Shown piece by piece: positions 45,433-55,019 of a DNA stretch of 64,000 nt. The position numbers and the translations under genes are program-made. The DNA is from CBDCVD01 sp965224015 (GTDB taxonomy: Bacteria; Pseudomonadota; Alphaproteobacteria; Rhizobiales; CBDCVD01). The notes under the pieces are model-generated. The model made no database searches and was not told where the DNA came from. It saw only the letters and a list, made by a program, of their open reading frames with translations. The stretch covers positions 1,054,001 through 1,118,000 of the forward strand of contig OZ245032.1 of NCBI GenBank assembly GCA_965224015.1, written 5' to 3'. Numbering within the stretch: the first letter of the stretch is position 1; every line of letters starts with the position of its first letter.

Positions 45433-46929
45433 ATGACAAACCCTTCCACCGGCCCACACCTGGAACCCCCGATTCCTCGCCTGGCCTATGATCCAGCGCG
45501 TGACAAATTACGTGATGAATGCGGTGTTTTCGGTATCTTTGATCACGAAGAAGCCGCACGCATTACCGCACTTGGCCTGCATGCCCTGCAACACCGCGGC
45601 CAGGAAAGCGCCGGCATCGTTACCTTTGATCAGGGGCGCTTTTATTCGGAACGCCACATAGGCCTGGTGGGAGACCATTTTACCCGACAGGCGGTCATGA
45701 ACCGCCTGCCAGGGCGCGCGGCCATCGGTCACAACCGCTACTCCACAACAGGTGAGCCGATTTTGCGCAACGTGCAACCCTTGTTTGCCGAGCTTGACGT
45801 GGGTGGCATTGCCCTTTGCCACAACGGCAATTTCACCAATGCTCTGGGTCTGCGCAAGAGCCTCATCCGTCAAGGTGCCATTTTCCAATCGACGTCGGAC
45901 TCTGAAGTGGTGCTGCATCTGATTGCCAAAAGCAGCAGGCCGGGGCTGGCCGACCGGTTTATCGATGCCATAAGGCAAATGCAGGGTGCCTATTCCCTTG
46001 TTGCGCTGACGCCAAAAAAGCTGATTGGCGCCCGGGATCCGTTTGGTATTCGCCCGCTTGTTCTGGGTAAGGTAAACGGCATGCCGATCCTGACCTCGGA
46101 GACCTGCGCGCTGGATATTATTGGCGCCGATTTTGTGCGCGAGGTCGAGAACGGAGAGGTGGTGGTTTGCACCGAGGATGGCATAAAATCTTTGCGACCC
46201 TTCCCCCCGGTTACCGAGAGGCCGTGCATTTTCGAATTTATCTATTTCTCACGCCCTGACTCTATTCTCGGGGGCAAGAGCATCTACAATGTGCGCAAGC
46301 GCTTGGGCGCGGAACTGGCCAGGGAATCCGCCGTTGCCGCCGATGTGGTCGTGCCGGTTCCCGACTCAGGTGTTCCCTCTGCTCTTGGCTATGCCAATCA
46401 GGCAAAGCAGGCCTTTGAACTCGGCATTATTCGTAACCACTACGTGGGACGCACATTTATTGAGCCAACCCAGCAAATCCGTGACTTTGGGGTGCGCCTC
46501 AAACACAGCGCCAATCGCGAACAACTGCGCGATAGGCGCGTGGTGCTTGTTGATGACAGTATCGTGCGCGGCACCACCTCACGCAAGATCGTGCAGATGG
46601 TGCGCGATGTCGGCGCACGCGAGGTGCACATGCGTATCTCAAGCCCACCCATTGCCTATCCGGATTTTTATGGGATCGACACGCCAAACCAGGATCGGTT
46701 GCTGGCGCACCGGTTTAATCTTGAGGAAATGCGCAACTGGATGCAGGCGGATACTCTGGCATTTTTGAGTATCGATGGCCTTTACCGGGCCATGGGGCAC
46801 GAGGGGCGCAATCCCCTTCACCCTCAGTACACGGACCACTGCTTTACCGGAGCGTATCCCACACCTCTTGCCGATCGCGATAGCAACGAACAGCCAAAGC
46901 AGATGTCGCTGTTGTCGGAGCCGGCATGA
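45433..46929 (+). CDS. purF: Amidophosphoribosyltransferase
   Basis: A 498-residue enzyme for the first committed step of purine synthesis (PRPP plus glutamine to phosphoribosylamine). The glutaminase nucleophile is Cys30 in DECGVFGIFDHEE; the 29 residues before it are a propeptide expected to be removed. The PRPP site is VVLVDDSIVRGTTS (about residue 370). The propeptide and a C-terminal Cys (YTDHCFTGAYPT) point to the Bacillus-type iron-sulfur enzyme. It overlaps the following SDR gene by 4 bases. Confidence 0.97.
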   Translation: MTNPSTGPHLEPPIPRLAYDPARDKLRDECGVFGIFDHEEAARITALGLHALQHRGQESAGIVTFDQGRFYSERHIGLVGDHFTRQAVMNRLPGRAAIGHNRYSTTGEPILRNVQPLFAELDVGGIALCHNGNFTNALGLRKSLIRQGAIFQSTSDSEVVLHLIAKSSRPGLADRFIDAIRQMQGAYSLVALTPKKLIGARDPFGIRPLVLGKVNGMPILTSETCALDIIGADFVREVENGEVVVCTEDGIKSLRPFPPVTERPCIFEFIYFSRPDSILGGKSIYNVRKRLGAELARESAVAADVVVPVPDSGVPSALGYANQAKQAFELGIIRNHYVGRTFIEPTQQIRDFGVRLKHSANREQLRDRRVVLVDDSIVRGTTSRKIVQMVRDVGAREVHMRISSPPIAYPDFYGIDTPNQDRLLAHRFNLEEMRNWMQADTLAFLSIDGLYRAMGHEGRNPLHPQYTDHCFTGAYPTPLADRDSNEQPKQMSLLSEPA

Positions 46930-47684
46930 GCAGGATTGATCTCTCCGGCCAGATCGCGTTGGTCACCGGCGTCAGCCGCGGTATTGGCCGTGCGATTGCG
47001 CTTGCTGTTGGCGCTGCGGGGGCGCATGTGATCTGTGTCGCGCGCACCGAGGGCGCGCTTGAGGAGATCGACGATATTGCGCGCTCTAAGGGTTGGTCGG
47101 CCACCCTGGTCCCCCTTGATGTGACCGATCAGGAGGGGATCGACAGGCTGGGGGGAGCCATTTTCGAGCGTTGGGGGCGGCTTGATATTTTCGTTGCCAA
47201 CGCCGCAATCCTGGGTCCCCTGTCACCAGCTGGACACATATCGCCCAAGGAATGGAACGCTGTGATGGCCGTAAATTTGAGTGCCAATTGGCGCTTTATC
47301 CGTGCGCTTGATCCGTTGTTGCGTGCGTCCAAAGGCGCCAGGGCGGTCTTTGTGTCGTCTGGAGCCGCGCATGTCTGTGCCGCCTATACCGGCGCTTATG
47401 CAGCCAGCAAGGCCGGACTTGAGGCGCTGGTACGGGTCTATGCCGCGGAAATGCAGCACACAAAAGTCAGGGTCAATCTGCTGAACCCCGGTCACGTGCG
47501 CACCGCCATGCGCGCCAGGTTCATGCCTGGTGAGGACCCCTCAACCCTGCCAGTACCGCCGGTGATCGCCGCTGCCATGATGCCGCTGGTGGCGCAGAAC
47601 CTGGAACATACCGGCCGCCTTTACCGTGTTGACGACAAGGGCACCCTCGTGCTGACCGATATGAAGGCGATACCCTCCACATAA
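46926..47684 (+). CDS. Short-chain dehydrogenase/reductase
   Basis: A 252-residue classical SDR. The cofactor site is VTGVSRGIGRAIA (about residue 14), NAAILG follows strand 4, and the catalytic Tyr-Lys pair is in YTGAYAASKAGLEAL. The ATGA overlap with purF implies translational coupling; purF-SDR pairs are common in alphaproteobacteria. The substrate is unknown. Confidence 0.92.
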   Translation: MSRIDLSGQIALVTGVSRGIGRAIALAVGAAGAHVICVARTEGALEEIDDIARSKGWSATLVPLDVTDQEGIDRLGGAIFERWGRLDIFVANAAILGPLSPAGHISPKEWNAVMAVNLSANWRFIRALDPLLRASKGARAVFVSSGAAHVCAAYTGAYAASKAGLEALVRVYAAEMQHTKVRVNLLNPGHVRTAMRARFMPGEDPSTLPVPPVIAAAMMPLVAQNLEHTGRLYRVDDKGTLVLTDMKAIPST

Positions 47685-47716
47685 CCTCGGTTGGGATGAG
47701 GCGCTTTCCCCACGCT

Positions 47717-48589
47717 CTAGCAGTCTTTGGCCCTGCTTAAGGTAATGCTTTTCAAGGTGGCATTGAGTTTGTAGTCGCCGTAATCATAGACGACACTTGG
47801 GGTCACGCCATTTTCAAAGAAATCGAACGACATAGAGAAAAACGGAAGGCGCTCACCCCCTTGGCTTTTTCCATCATTGCTCTCCTTCTCCGGTTGCTCC
47901 CCGGGGCGATAAAAGTAACTCATTTGAATGGGCCAACGGCGCATGTTCAGCATGGAACGCGGCAAGTCTATACTGCCGTGCAAAGCCCCCAACTCGGCCT
48001 TGCCAATAAGTGTCGTGACCTTGTAGGCGCGGGTGCCCTCCTCACCTCCATCGTAAATGACGTCGCGGCGAAATTGCTTGCCGGCCCGGGCGGCGTCCAG
48101 AATTTTGTACATGTGCTGCATGGGAAACAGGACTTTGGTGTCAAACGCGATCTGCTGCCTGCCAGGCTTTTCCAGGTCGACAATCTTGCCATCTGTTTCA
48201 GCGCGCGCGGCTCCCTTGGTTTCGGTTTGCAGGTTTTGATTTACGTAATATTTTGTGGCAAAGCGATAGTGCTTGCCATCGTAGTTCTCGTAACTTGTCG
48301 ACTGAAAGTCAGTTGTGTAGCCGCCCCCGCCCTGGAATTGGGCCTGCAGCACCATACGAAAATCAGCCTTCATCCCCTCGCATGTGGCCGCACTGGCTTC
48401 GTAAACCATGCGCCCATTCATGGCGGAAAATGTTGACGCTGTTTCGGATTTAAGCATTTTCAGGTCATAAATGGCCAGATGGGGAGCAGGATGCGAGTCC
48501 GATGCGCTGACCACCTGGGCACAAGCTGCGCCTGTTCCCTGCCACGCAGTGAGGATACAGGCGGCCATAACGTACAGGTTTTTCGTCAT
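47717..48589 (-). CDS. eipB: EipB-family periplasmic protein (DUF1849)
   Basis: A 290-residue exported protein with signal peptide MTKNLYVMAACILTAWQGTG ending near CAQ. The mature part starts with HLAIYDLKMLKSETASTFSA and has GRMVYE, FQSTSYENYDGKHYRF, all strand-rich, matching the EipB beta-spiral family of alphaproteobacteria. In Brucella EipB supports cell-envelope integrity. ATG 48589 has GGGGAG upstream. It converges on the purF-SDR pair. Confidence 0.88.
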   Translation of the reverse strand: MTKNLYVMAACILTAWQGTGAACAQVVSASDSHPAPHLAIYDLKMLKSETASTFSAMNGRMVYEASAATCEGMKADFRMVLQAQFQGGGGYTTDFQSTSYENYDGKHYRFATKYYVNQNLQTETKGAARAETDGKIVDLEKPGRQQIAFDTKVLFPMQHMYKILDAARAGKQFRRDVIYDGGEEGTRAYKVTTLIGKAELGALHGSIDLPRSMLNMRRWPIQMSYFYRPGEQPEKESNDGKSQGGERLPFFSMSFDFFENGVTPSVVYDYGDYKLNATLKSITLSRAKDC

Positions 48590-48647
48590 AATATTCTACT
48601 CCCCTTGCCTGTGGGATGATATACATTTTTCGAATACACGCAATTCA

Positions 48648-48672
48648 TACCAAGGGCTCTTGGTATATCATG
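48648..48672. repeat. A-element end palindrome
   Basis: ATACCAAGGGCTCTTGGTAT is a 20-base near-perfect palindrome built from two A-element ends back to back. It lies between eipB and the RidA gene. Confidence 0.5.
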
Positions 48673-48772
48673 CTATGGGGTCCATAATGAAGCGTTGCGT
48701 CTGGAAGAGCCTCCTGGCTTGCAAACCGACCAGCGTAGTGCCATCAACGTCATTGGCCAGGACATGTCAGTT

Positions 48773-49243
48773 ATGATTGAAAAAGTTGAAGAAAACCTCA
48801 AACGATTGGGTCTATCCCTGCAAACACCCCCGGCGCCGGTAGCCAATTATATCCCGTATCAGCGCATCGGAGCCAGCCTGTTCATCTCCGGGCAAGTTTC
48901 CAAAACTGCCGATGGCAACGCCATATTCGGAAAACTGGGTGATGACCTGGATCTGGAGATCGGACGCCAAGCCGCGCGCCTTTGCGCTATCAATATCCTG
49001 TCCCAACTCAGCGACGCCCTTGGGGGTAATCTTTCCCAGCCTCTTCAATGTGTGCGTTTGGGTGGCTTTGTCAACAGCGCGCCGACTTTCACAGACCATC
49101 CAAGCGTCGTTAACGGTGCCTCTGATCTTATGGTCGAGGTGCTCGGAGAGGCGGGGCGCCATACGCGGTTTGCCGTTGGCGTCGCATCCCTGCCGTTGGG
49201 AGTCGCGGTGGAAGTCGACGCTCTGTTCCATATAGGCCGTTAA
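48773..49243 (+). CDS. RidA/YjgF family protein
   Basis: A 156-residue protein of the Rid superfamily, starting MIEKVEENLKRLGLSL, with YQRIGASLFISGQVSKTADG and CVRLGGFVNSAPTFTDHPSV followed by GEAGRHTRFAVGVASLPLGV. The length and the G-x-H-x-R-x-x-V-G motif fit the longer RidA relatives that lack or vary in imine deaminase activity. AGGA lies 10 bases before this ATG and 1 base before an alternative ATG at 48764. It is followed closely by the phosphodiesterase gene. Confidence 0.88.
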   Translation: MIEKVEENLKRLGLSLQTPPAPVANYIPYQRIGASLFISGQVSKTADGNAIFGKLGDDLDLEIGRQAARLCAINILSQLSDALGGNLSQPLQCVRLGGFVNSAPTFTDHPSVVNGASDLMVEVLGEAGRHTRFAVGVASLPLGVAVEVDALFHIGR

Positions 49244-49268
49244 GGCCAGCCCCAAACAGACCAGGCTT

Positions 49269-50054
49269 ATGACCCCCCGCCCCCTCGATTGGTTGATAGC
49301 GCGTCCGATTGCCCATCGGGGGTTACACGATCGCTCTGCGGGTGTCATTGAGAATACACCCACGGCATTTGGGCGCGCGCTGGCATGTGGCTACGCCATC
49401 GAACTCGACGTGCAAATCACCAGGGACGGGCAGGCGGTCGTCTTTCATGACGAAACTCTTGACCGCCTGACCCGCGCTCAAGGGCCTGTTCGCGCTCAGT
49501 CTTTGGCGGCATTGCAAAGAGTCGCGTTTCGCGACTGCGCCGATCGCATGCAGTCGGTGCCGCAGCTTTTTGAGCAAATCGACGGACGCGTACCGTTGAT
49601 TATCGAAATTAAAAGCCTCTGGGATGGGGATGTGACACTGGCGCAACATGTTGCCCGTCTTGCACACAACTATAAGGGACCGGTCGCCCTGATGTCATTT
49701 GATCCGCACCACGTGCACGCTGTAGGCAAGCAAACGCCACGGGTCGCGCGCGGCATCGTCGCCAATCGCTTTGACAGTGCCGATGAAGTCCGCGCAATGT
49801 CCATGGCAAAGCGACTTTATCTGCGCCACATGCTGCACGTTTTGTCCAGCAGGCCGCATTTTGTCTCTTATGATTGCAAAGCGCTTCCGGCAATCGCCCC
49901 CCTGTTTCTCAAGCGCCTTTTTGCAATCAGGCTGATCACCTGGACCGTACGCTCGCCGGAAAGCGCAGCCCATGTGTTACAATGGGCGGAGCAGATAACT
50001 TTCGAAGGGTTCAGACCCCCTGTACCAGCGCCAGGGAATGAGAGCCTGAGCTGA
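49269..50054 (+). CDS. Glycerophosphodiester phosphodiesterase
   Basis: A 261-residue GDPD-family enzyme that cleaves glycerophosphodiesters to glycerol-3-phosphate and an alcohol. Active-site motifs are PIAHRGLHDRS (His-Arg), ELDVQITRDGQAVVFHDETL (Glu, Asp, His) and VPLIIEIKS. No signal peptide, so cytoplasmic, UgpQ-like. It lies 25 bases after the RidA gene and 5 before the next gene, suggesting one operon of RidA, GDPD and the PF04339-type protein. Confidence 0.9.
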   Translation: MTPRPLDWLIARPIAHRGLHDRSAGVIENTPTAFGRALACGYAIELDVQITRDGQAVVFHDETLDRLTRAQGPVRAQSLAALQRVAFRDCADRMQSVPQLFEQIDGRVPLIIEIKSLWDGDVTLAQHVARLAHNYKGPVALMSFDPHHVHAVGKQTPRVARGIVANRFDSADEVRAMSMAKRLYLRHMLHVLSSRPHFVSYDCKALPAIAPLFLKRLFAIRLITWTVRSPESAAHVLQWAEQITFEGFRPPVPAPGNESLS

Positions 50055-50059
50055 ACGCC

Positions 50060-51289
50060 ATGAACCCCACGTCCCATACCCCTCCCCCTCCCCCTCCCCC
50101 GTCCCGACAAACCCAGGTGCGCGTTGTCACGTCGCTCAACGACATCAAGGCCGAGACCTGGGACACCTGTGTCGCACAGGACCCATCGTCGCGTTCGCTT
50201 CTCGCCCCCAATCCGTTCCTGCTGCACAGCTTCTTGTCCAGCCTTGAAGACAGCGGCTGCGTGCGGGCCGAGACGAGCTGGTTACCCCAGCATCTGGTTT
50301 TGGAGGGCACAGATGGGCATGTTTATGGGGTCATGCCTTTTTATCTTAAAGGCCATTCCCTGGGGGAGTATGTTTTTGATCACGCCTGGGCGGATGCCTT
50401 TGAGCGCGCCGGGGGGCAATACTACCCAAAACTGCTGTCTGCGATCCCGTTCACACCGGTGACGGGATCGCGGCTTTGCGTTCATGCAGATACCACCGAG
50501 AGGGAGCGCGCACGGCAAACGCTCCTTGCCGCAGCGGCCATTGAACTGGCCAAACGTCACCGGGTGTCGTCTCTGCACATCAATTTCTTGCCCAAAGCCC
50601 AGTGGAACCTGCTTGCCAACATAGGTTATCTGCAACGCAAGGATCGGCAATTTTTCTGGCAGAACGACGGATACCGGTCATTTGATGACTTCCTCACTGT
50701 CCTTGCCGCGCGCAAACGCAAAGCCATCCGGCGCGAACGCCGTGCCATCGCAAACAGTGATTTGACCATTGACTGGCAGTTCGGCACCGACATTTGTGAT
50801 GCCGACTGGAATGCGTTTTTTTCCTTTTACATGGATACAGGGGCGCGAAAATGGGGCACACCTTATCTAAATCGCAAGTTTTTTTCTTTGTTAAGCGCGC
50901 GCATGCCGCATTATTTGGCGCTGGTTATGGCCAGGCGGGGCGCGCGCCCCATAGCTGGCGCTTTGCACATTCTGGGCGCTCAAACCTTGTTTGGCCGCTA
51001 CTGGGGGTGTACGGAGCACGTCCCCTTTTTGCATTTTGAACTTTGTTATTATCAGGCTATCGACTTGGCAATTGCCCGCGATCTTAGCATGATTGAGGCC
51101 GGCGCACAGGGAGAGCACAAGCTCGCCCGCGGCTATCTGCCGCAGCCCACCTACTCCGCCCATTGGATCGCTGATGCGGGCTTTCGCGACGCCCTTGAGC
51201 GCTATCTGGAGGAGGAGCGCAAGGCCGTCGCGCTTGAGTGTTCGGCCCTGGCCAAATATGCGCCCTTCAAACAGGGCTTGCCCGGGTGA
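50060..51289 (+). CDS. GNAT-like protein of the PF04339 (FemAB_like) family
   Basis: A 409-residue protein. It contains NPFLLHSFLSSLEDSGCV, LPQHLVLEGTDGHVYGVMPFYLKGHSLGEYVFDHAWADAF (split here: LPQHLVLEG... and GEYVFDHAWADAF) and, later, GCTEHVPFLHFELCYYQAID. These are typical of the alphaproteobacterial FemAB_like family, which has an acyltransferase fold; the substrate is not known. The N-terminus has a poly-proline run from a CCCCT-type tandem repeat at about 50081-50101. It follows the phosphodiesterase gene by 5 bases. Confidence 0.88.
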   Translation: MNPTSHTPPPPPPPSRQTQVRVVTSLNDIKAETWDTCVAQDPSSRSLLAPNPFLLHSFLSSLEDSGCVRAETSWLPQHLVLEGTDGHVYGVMPFYLKGHSLGEYVFDHAWADAFERAGGQYYPKLLSAIPFTPVTGSRLCVHADTTERERARQTLLAAAAIELAKRHRVSSLHINFLPKAQWNLLANIGYLQRKDRQFFWQNDGYRSFDDFLTVLAARKRKAIRRERRAIANSDLTIDWQFGTDICDADWNAFFSFYMDTGARKWGTPYLNRKFFSLLSARMPHYLALVMARRGARPIAGALHILGAQTLFGRYWGCTEHVPFLHFELCYYQAIDLAIARDLSMIEAGAQGEHKLARGYLPQPTYSAHWIADAGFRDALERYLEEERKAVALECSALAKYAPFKQGLPG

Positions 51290-51366
51290 TTTGAAATGCG
51301 TAGCATGTGTGTATTGGTGGTTTCGTGTCGAGGCGATTGATCCTCGCAAAAGCCAATGGAAATTAG

Positions 51367-51807
51367 ATGGTTACCAACATGTCGACCTACGATAGGCAGA
51401 ATATTTTTGCTAAGATCCTGCGCCAGGAGCTGCCATGCCACAAGATCCACGAGGACAAACACGTTCTCGCGTTTCTTGATGTCATGCCGCGCGCCCACGG
51501 CCATACGCTGATTATTCCCAAAAACCCGGCGCGGAACCTGCTTGATATTGGGGAAAGTGATTTTCTTTCCGTCATGGCCTGGGCCCGAAACGTCGCCCTG
51601 GCGGCAATGAAAGCGTTTGCCGCTGACGGTGTCACCGTGCAGCAATTCAGCGAGGAAGCGGCGGGGCAAATGGTGTTTCATCTCCACGTCCATGTTATTC
51701 CCCGCCATAAGGGGGTTGCGCTTAAGCCCCCGGCGAGCGATATGGAGGATGATAGCGTGCTGGCCGAGAACGCCAACAAACTCCGTGCCGCCCTGGCTGA
51801 TATCTAG
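51367..51807 (+). CDS. HIT family nucleotide hydrolase
   Basis: A 146-residue protein. The histidine triad motif is MVFHLHVHVIPRH (about residue 100), and the N-terminal half has IFAKILRQELPCHKIHEDKH, as in Hint-type proteins. It probably hydrolyses AMP-lysine or other adenylated substrates. The start is 51367 or the ATG 12 bases later; no strong ribosome binding site. Its stop codon overlaps the first base of a B element. Confidence 0.92.
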   Translation: MVTNMSTYDRQNIFAKILRQELPCHKIHEDKHVLAFLDVMPRAHGHTLIIPKNPARNLLDIGESDFLSVMAWARNVALAAMKAFAADGVTVQQFSEEAAGQMVFHLHVHVIPRHKGVALKPPASDMEDDSVLAENANKLRAALADI

Positions 51808-51943
51808 ATCAGCATGGCGTTAGCTGTACCCGTTTTGTGAGCGGTAAAGCTAACGCCATAAAGCTGATCGCCCTCTAAATCTATAGCAAAATGCGAGGAA
51901 AATGCGGAATGCCCATGAATCCAATTAAACGCATTTTGCTATA
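51807..51943. repeat. Intact B element, 137 bp (empty site for the A insertion)
   Basis: GATCAGCATGGCGTTAGCTG, TGTGAGCGGTAAAGCTAACG, CCATAAAGCTGATCGCC, then the TATAGCAAAATGCG...CGCATTTTGCTATA hairpin. This is the same order as at 44.2 kb but without the A element, so it shows the sequence before insertion. Confidence 0.8.
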
Positions 51944-51999
51944 GAGCGTGTTTTGTCTTCTGAGCAAATAATTTTCAATCCAAGCCTGTGTTGGTTATT

Positions 52000-54069
52000 G
52001 TGCCTGAACTCCTACTTGAGCTTTTTGGTGAAGAAATTCCCGCCCGCATGCAGGACGCAGCGGCCACCCAGTTGTGCAAGCGCACAACCGATGCCTTGTC
52101 TAAAGCCGGGCTTACCTGCGGCAATGCTCAGGCCTTCGCCACACCGCGACGTTTAACCCTTTGCATAAAGGACCTGTCGGCGCGCTCTGACGACGTGAGC
52201 AGCGAGCAACGCGGTCCGCGCGTCGACAGTCCTGACAAGGCCATTGAAGGTTTTTTGCGCAAGGTTGGCCTTGCCCGTGTGGAGGATGCGGAAATCCGAC
52301 GCGACGAAAAGCGCGGCGATTATTACGTCGCTATTATCGAGACCCCCGGGCGCCCGGCTCCCGATATTATTGCTGAGGCCGTTAGCGAGATCATTGGCAG
52401 CTTCTCGTGGCCAAAGTCCATGCGCTGGGGTCCTGAATCGGCGGACAAAGGTGCCCTGCGCTGGGTACGACCGCTACATTCCATCCTTTGCGTGTTTGAT
52501 GGTGAAACCGTCCCCATAAAGATTGGCGGTCTTGTTAGCGGCAATCACACCCGCGGCCATCGTTTCATGGCCAATCGGCGCATAAAAGCTGACAACTTCG
52601 CGGCCTACGAAAAGAAGCTGCGCGGGGCCAAAGTTATGCTCGATGCCAGGGCGCGCCGGCAACACATTCGCACCCACGCCCAGACGCTCGCCACGGCGCA
52701 CGGACTTAGCCTGATCGAAGACGAAGGGCTGATCACCGAGACCGCCGGGCTCGTTGAATGGCCGGTGGTGTTGATCGGGGAATTCGATAGAGTCTTTCTG
52801 GACCTGCCTGATGAGGTGATCGTGGGCACGATCAAAAAGCATCAAAAGTGCTTTTGCCTGCGCGATGCCGAGACCGGTGACCTCGCCAATCGGTTTATTC
52901 TTGTTGCCAATCTGGAAGCCGAGGACGCCGGTCAGGCGATTGTCGATGGCAACCAACGGGTGATCCGGGCCCGCCTGGGGGATGCACAGTTTTTCTGGAA
53001 CGAAGATCAAAAGAGACCTCTGGCGGAGCGGCGCGCGGATTTGGACCGGGTGCGTTTTCACGAGCGCCTTGGCTCACAGGGCGAGCGTGTCCAGCGCTTG
53101 TGCCGTTTGGCTCAGGACATTGCCCCTCGTGTCGCCGCGCCGGTGGACAATACGGTTTTGGCCGCCAATCTTGCCAAGCTCGATCTGACCACCGGGCTCG
53201 TTGGAGAATTTCCCGATCTGCAGGGTAAGATTGGGCGCTACTATGCCCTGCATGACGGCGTCGAGGACGAGATTGCCCAGGCCATTGAGGATCACTACAG
53301 GCCGCGCGGGCCTGGCGACGCCGTTCCCCTGGCTCCTGTTTCCATCGCCGTAGCGCTGGCTGATAAGATCGACATTCTGACGGGCTTTTGGGCCATCGGC
53401 GAAAAGCCCACCGGGTCAAAAGACCCTTATGCCCTGCGGCGCGCGGCCCTTGGGGTCATCCGCATTGTGCTGGAGAACGACCTGCGCTTGCCGTTGCTGC
53501 CTCTATTTCATCTGGCGCGCGATGACTTTGCCGATCAGGCGGACGATCTTCTTGCTTTTCATGTAGAGCGATTGAAGATTTATATGCGTGATAAAGGGGC
53601 GCGTCATGATTTGATCGATGCGGTTCTGGCTCAGGACATGGGGCGCGACGATTTGCGTCTCATCGTCAAGCGGGTTGATGCTTTGGCCAATTTCCTGAAC
53701 ACGGGGGCGGGTGAGGACCTTCTTTCCGGGTACCGCCGGGCAACGAATATCGTTCGCAGCGAGGCGGACAAACAAGGGATCGAATTCAGCCACAATCCCA
53801 CCATGGCGTTGATGCACGCGCCACAGGAATATGCTCTGGCCGACGCCATCGCCCTTGCCGAACACGCCGTGCGGGACGTGCTCAGACGCGAGGATTTCGC
53901 CGCGGCCATGGAGGCCCTGGCGGAACTGCGTCCCTATGTCGACGGTTTTTTCGAGCACGTTATGGTCAATGCCGATGATCCGGATGTTCGGGTCAATCGC
54001 CTGACTTTGCTCAATCGTTTGCGTGCGGCCATGCACCAGGTGGCGGATTTTTCAAAGGTTGACGGATGA
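52000..54069 (+). CDS. glyS: Glycyl-tRNA synthetase beta subunit
   Basis: A 689-residue subunit of the alpha2-beta2 enzyme; it binds tRNA-Gly and is needed for activity with GlyQ. I chose GTG 52000 because it gives PELLLELFGEEIPARMQDAA, the conserved start; upstream GTG 51988 adds four residues. Middle motifs KSMRWGPESADKGALRWVRP and NHTRGHRF fit the family. The C-terminal anticodon-binding-like helical domain is present. glyQ, which usually precedes it, is missing; the B element and a HIT gene are there instead. Confidence 0.96.
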   Translation: MPELLLELFGEEIPARMQDAAATQLCKRTTDALSKAGLTCGNAQAFATPRRLTLCIKDLSARSDDVSSEQRGPRVDSPDKAIEGFLRKVGLARVEDAEIRRDEKRGDYYVAIIETPGRPAPDIIAEAVSEIIGSFSWPKSMRWGPESADKGALRWVRPLHSILCVFDGETVPIKIGGLVSGNHTRGHRFMANRRIKADNFAAYEKKLRGAKVMLDARARRQHIRTHAQTLATAHGLSLIEDEGLITETAGLVEWPVVLIGEFDRVFLDLPDEVIVGTIKKHQKCFCLRDAETGDLANRFILVANLEAEDAGQAIVDGNQRVIRARLGDAQFFWNEDQKRPLAERRADLDRVRFHERLGSQGERVQRLCRLAQDIAPRVAAPVDNTVLAANLAKLDLTTGLVGEFPDLQGKIGRYYALHDGVEDEIAQAIEDHYRPRGPGDAVPLAPVSIAVALADKIDILTGFWAIGEKPTGSKDPYALRRAALGVIRIVLENDLRLPLLPLFHLARDDFADQADDLLAFHVERLKIYMRDKGARHDLIDAVLAQDMGRDDLRLIVKRVDALANFLNTGAGEDLLSGYRRATNIVRSEADKQGIEFSHNPTMALMHAPQEYALADAIALAEHAVRDVLRREDFAAAMEALAELRPYVDGFFEHVMVNADDPDVRVNRLTLLNRLRAAMHQVADFSKVDG

Positions 54070-54275
54070 GGTGTCGTATGAGGCCTGTCGTCGCGGGCTA
54101 CAATACGCGGGTGTCAGAATACCCGTATTATTGATGGCGGGCAGGCCACACGCCGTCAACAGACGTTTCCTATTGATATGTTGACAGAGCCTATTGATTG
54201 GGGGGCTGTGCATGCCAATATTAGGGACATTGATTGCGCGAACAGAAGGTACGGGAGGTACGGAAGGTATAAGCT

Positions 54276-55019
54276 ATGACGGACAACAAACAGGACGAAA
54301 CCGGGGACTTTCTGGAACAATTGCTGGCCATACCGGTTGCAGAGGAAACAACCGCGGGCGATGCCCTGGAAAAGGCCGGGGGCTTTGTAAAAGACAATGC
54401 CGTGGGGCTTGGGATCGGATCCCTTGGCGCGCTTTTGCTGACAACGCGCAGCGGCCGGTCGATCGCCTCAGGAGCGCTGAAACTGGGCGGTGCAGCCCTG
54501 GTGGGTACGCTTGCCTACAAGGCCTACAAAAACTGGACCGGCAATGGCGGTGATGAGCAGCAGAGCGCTCACAGCGCCGGTCATGCAAGCGCTGAGGATC
54601 AGGCCTGGGATGATGTCTTGCCGGAGCCGGGCTCAGGATTTTCCGCAGGCGCCAAAGGGCGCGATCCGGATCATGCCCTAGCCCTCGTGCGCGCGATGAT
54701 AAGCGCGGCCAAGGCGGACGGGCGTATTGATGCCGATGAGCAGCGACGCATTCTGGAGCGCGTTGATACCCTGCCGCTTGGCCCCGATACTGAGGATTTT
54801 CTGCGCCGCGAATTGCAAAAACCCGTTGATATCGAGCCCATCGTCGCCGCGGCCACGGGGCCTGAAAAAGCCGCGGAACTGTATCTGGCCTCAGTGCTGG
54901 CCATTGATCCGGATACGAAAAGCGAACAGGGATATCTGGCCACACTGGCTGAACGCCTTAATCTTAAACATGGTCTTGTTGCAGAAATCCATGCTGCAGC
55001 GGATGAGGTTCGCATCTGA
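54276..55019 (+). CDS. DUF533 (YebE-like) membrane protein
   Basis: A 247-residue protein. A hydrophobic Gly/Ala-rich region (about residues 45-85, GLGIGSLGALLLTTRSGRSI; LGGAALVGTLAYKAY) is followed by a linker and a TerB-like helical domain (LALVRAMISAAKADGRIDAD onward). This is the YebE layout; the function is unknown. GGAAGG lies upstream. Its stop is immediately followed by the ATG of modA (TGAATG), so the two may be coupled. Confidence 0.88.
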   Translation: MTDNKQDETGDFLEQLLAIPVAEETTAGDALEKAGGFVKDNAVGLGIGSLGALLLTTRSGRSIASGALKLGGAALVGTLAYKAYKNWTGNGGDEQQSAHSAGHASAEDQAWDDVLPEPGSGFSAGAKGRDPDHALALVRAMISAAKADGRIDADEQRRILERVDTLPLGPDTEDFLRRELQKPVDIEPIVAAATGPEKAAELYLASVLAIDPDTKSEQGYLATLAERLNLKHGLVAEIHAAADEVRI

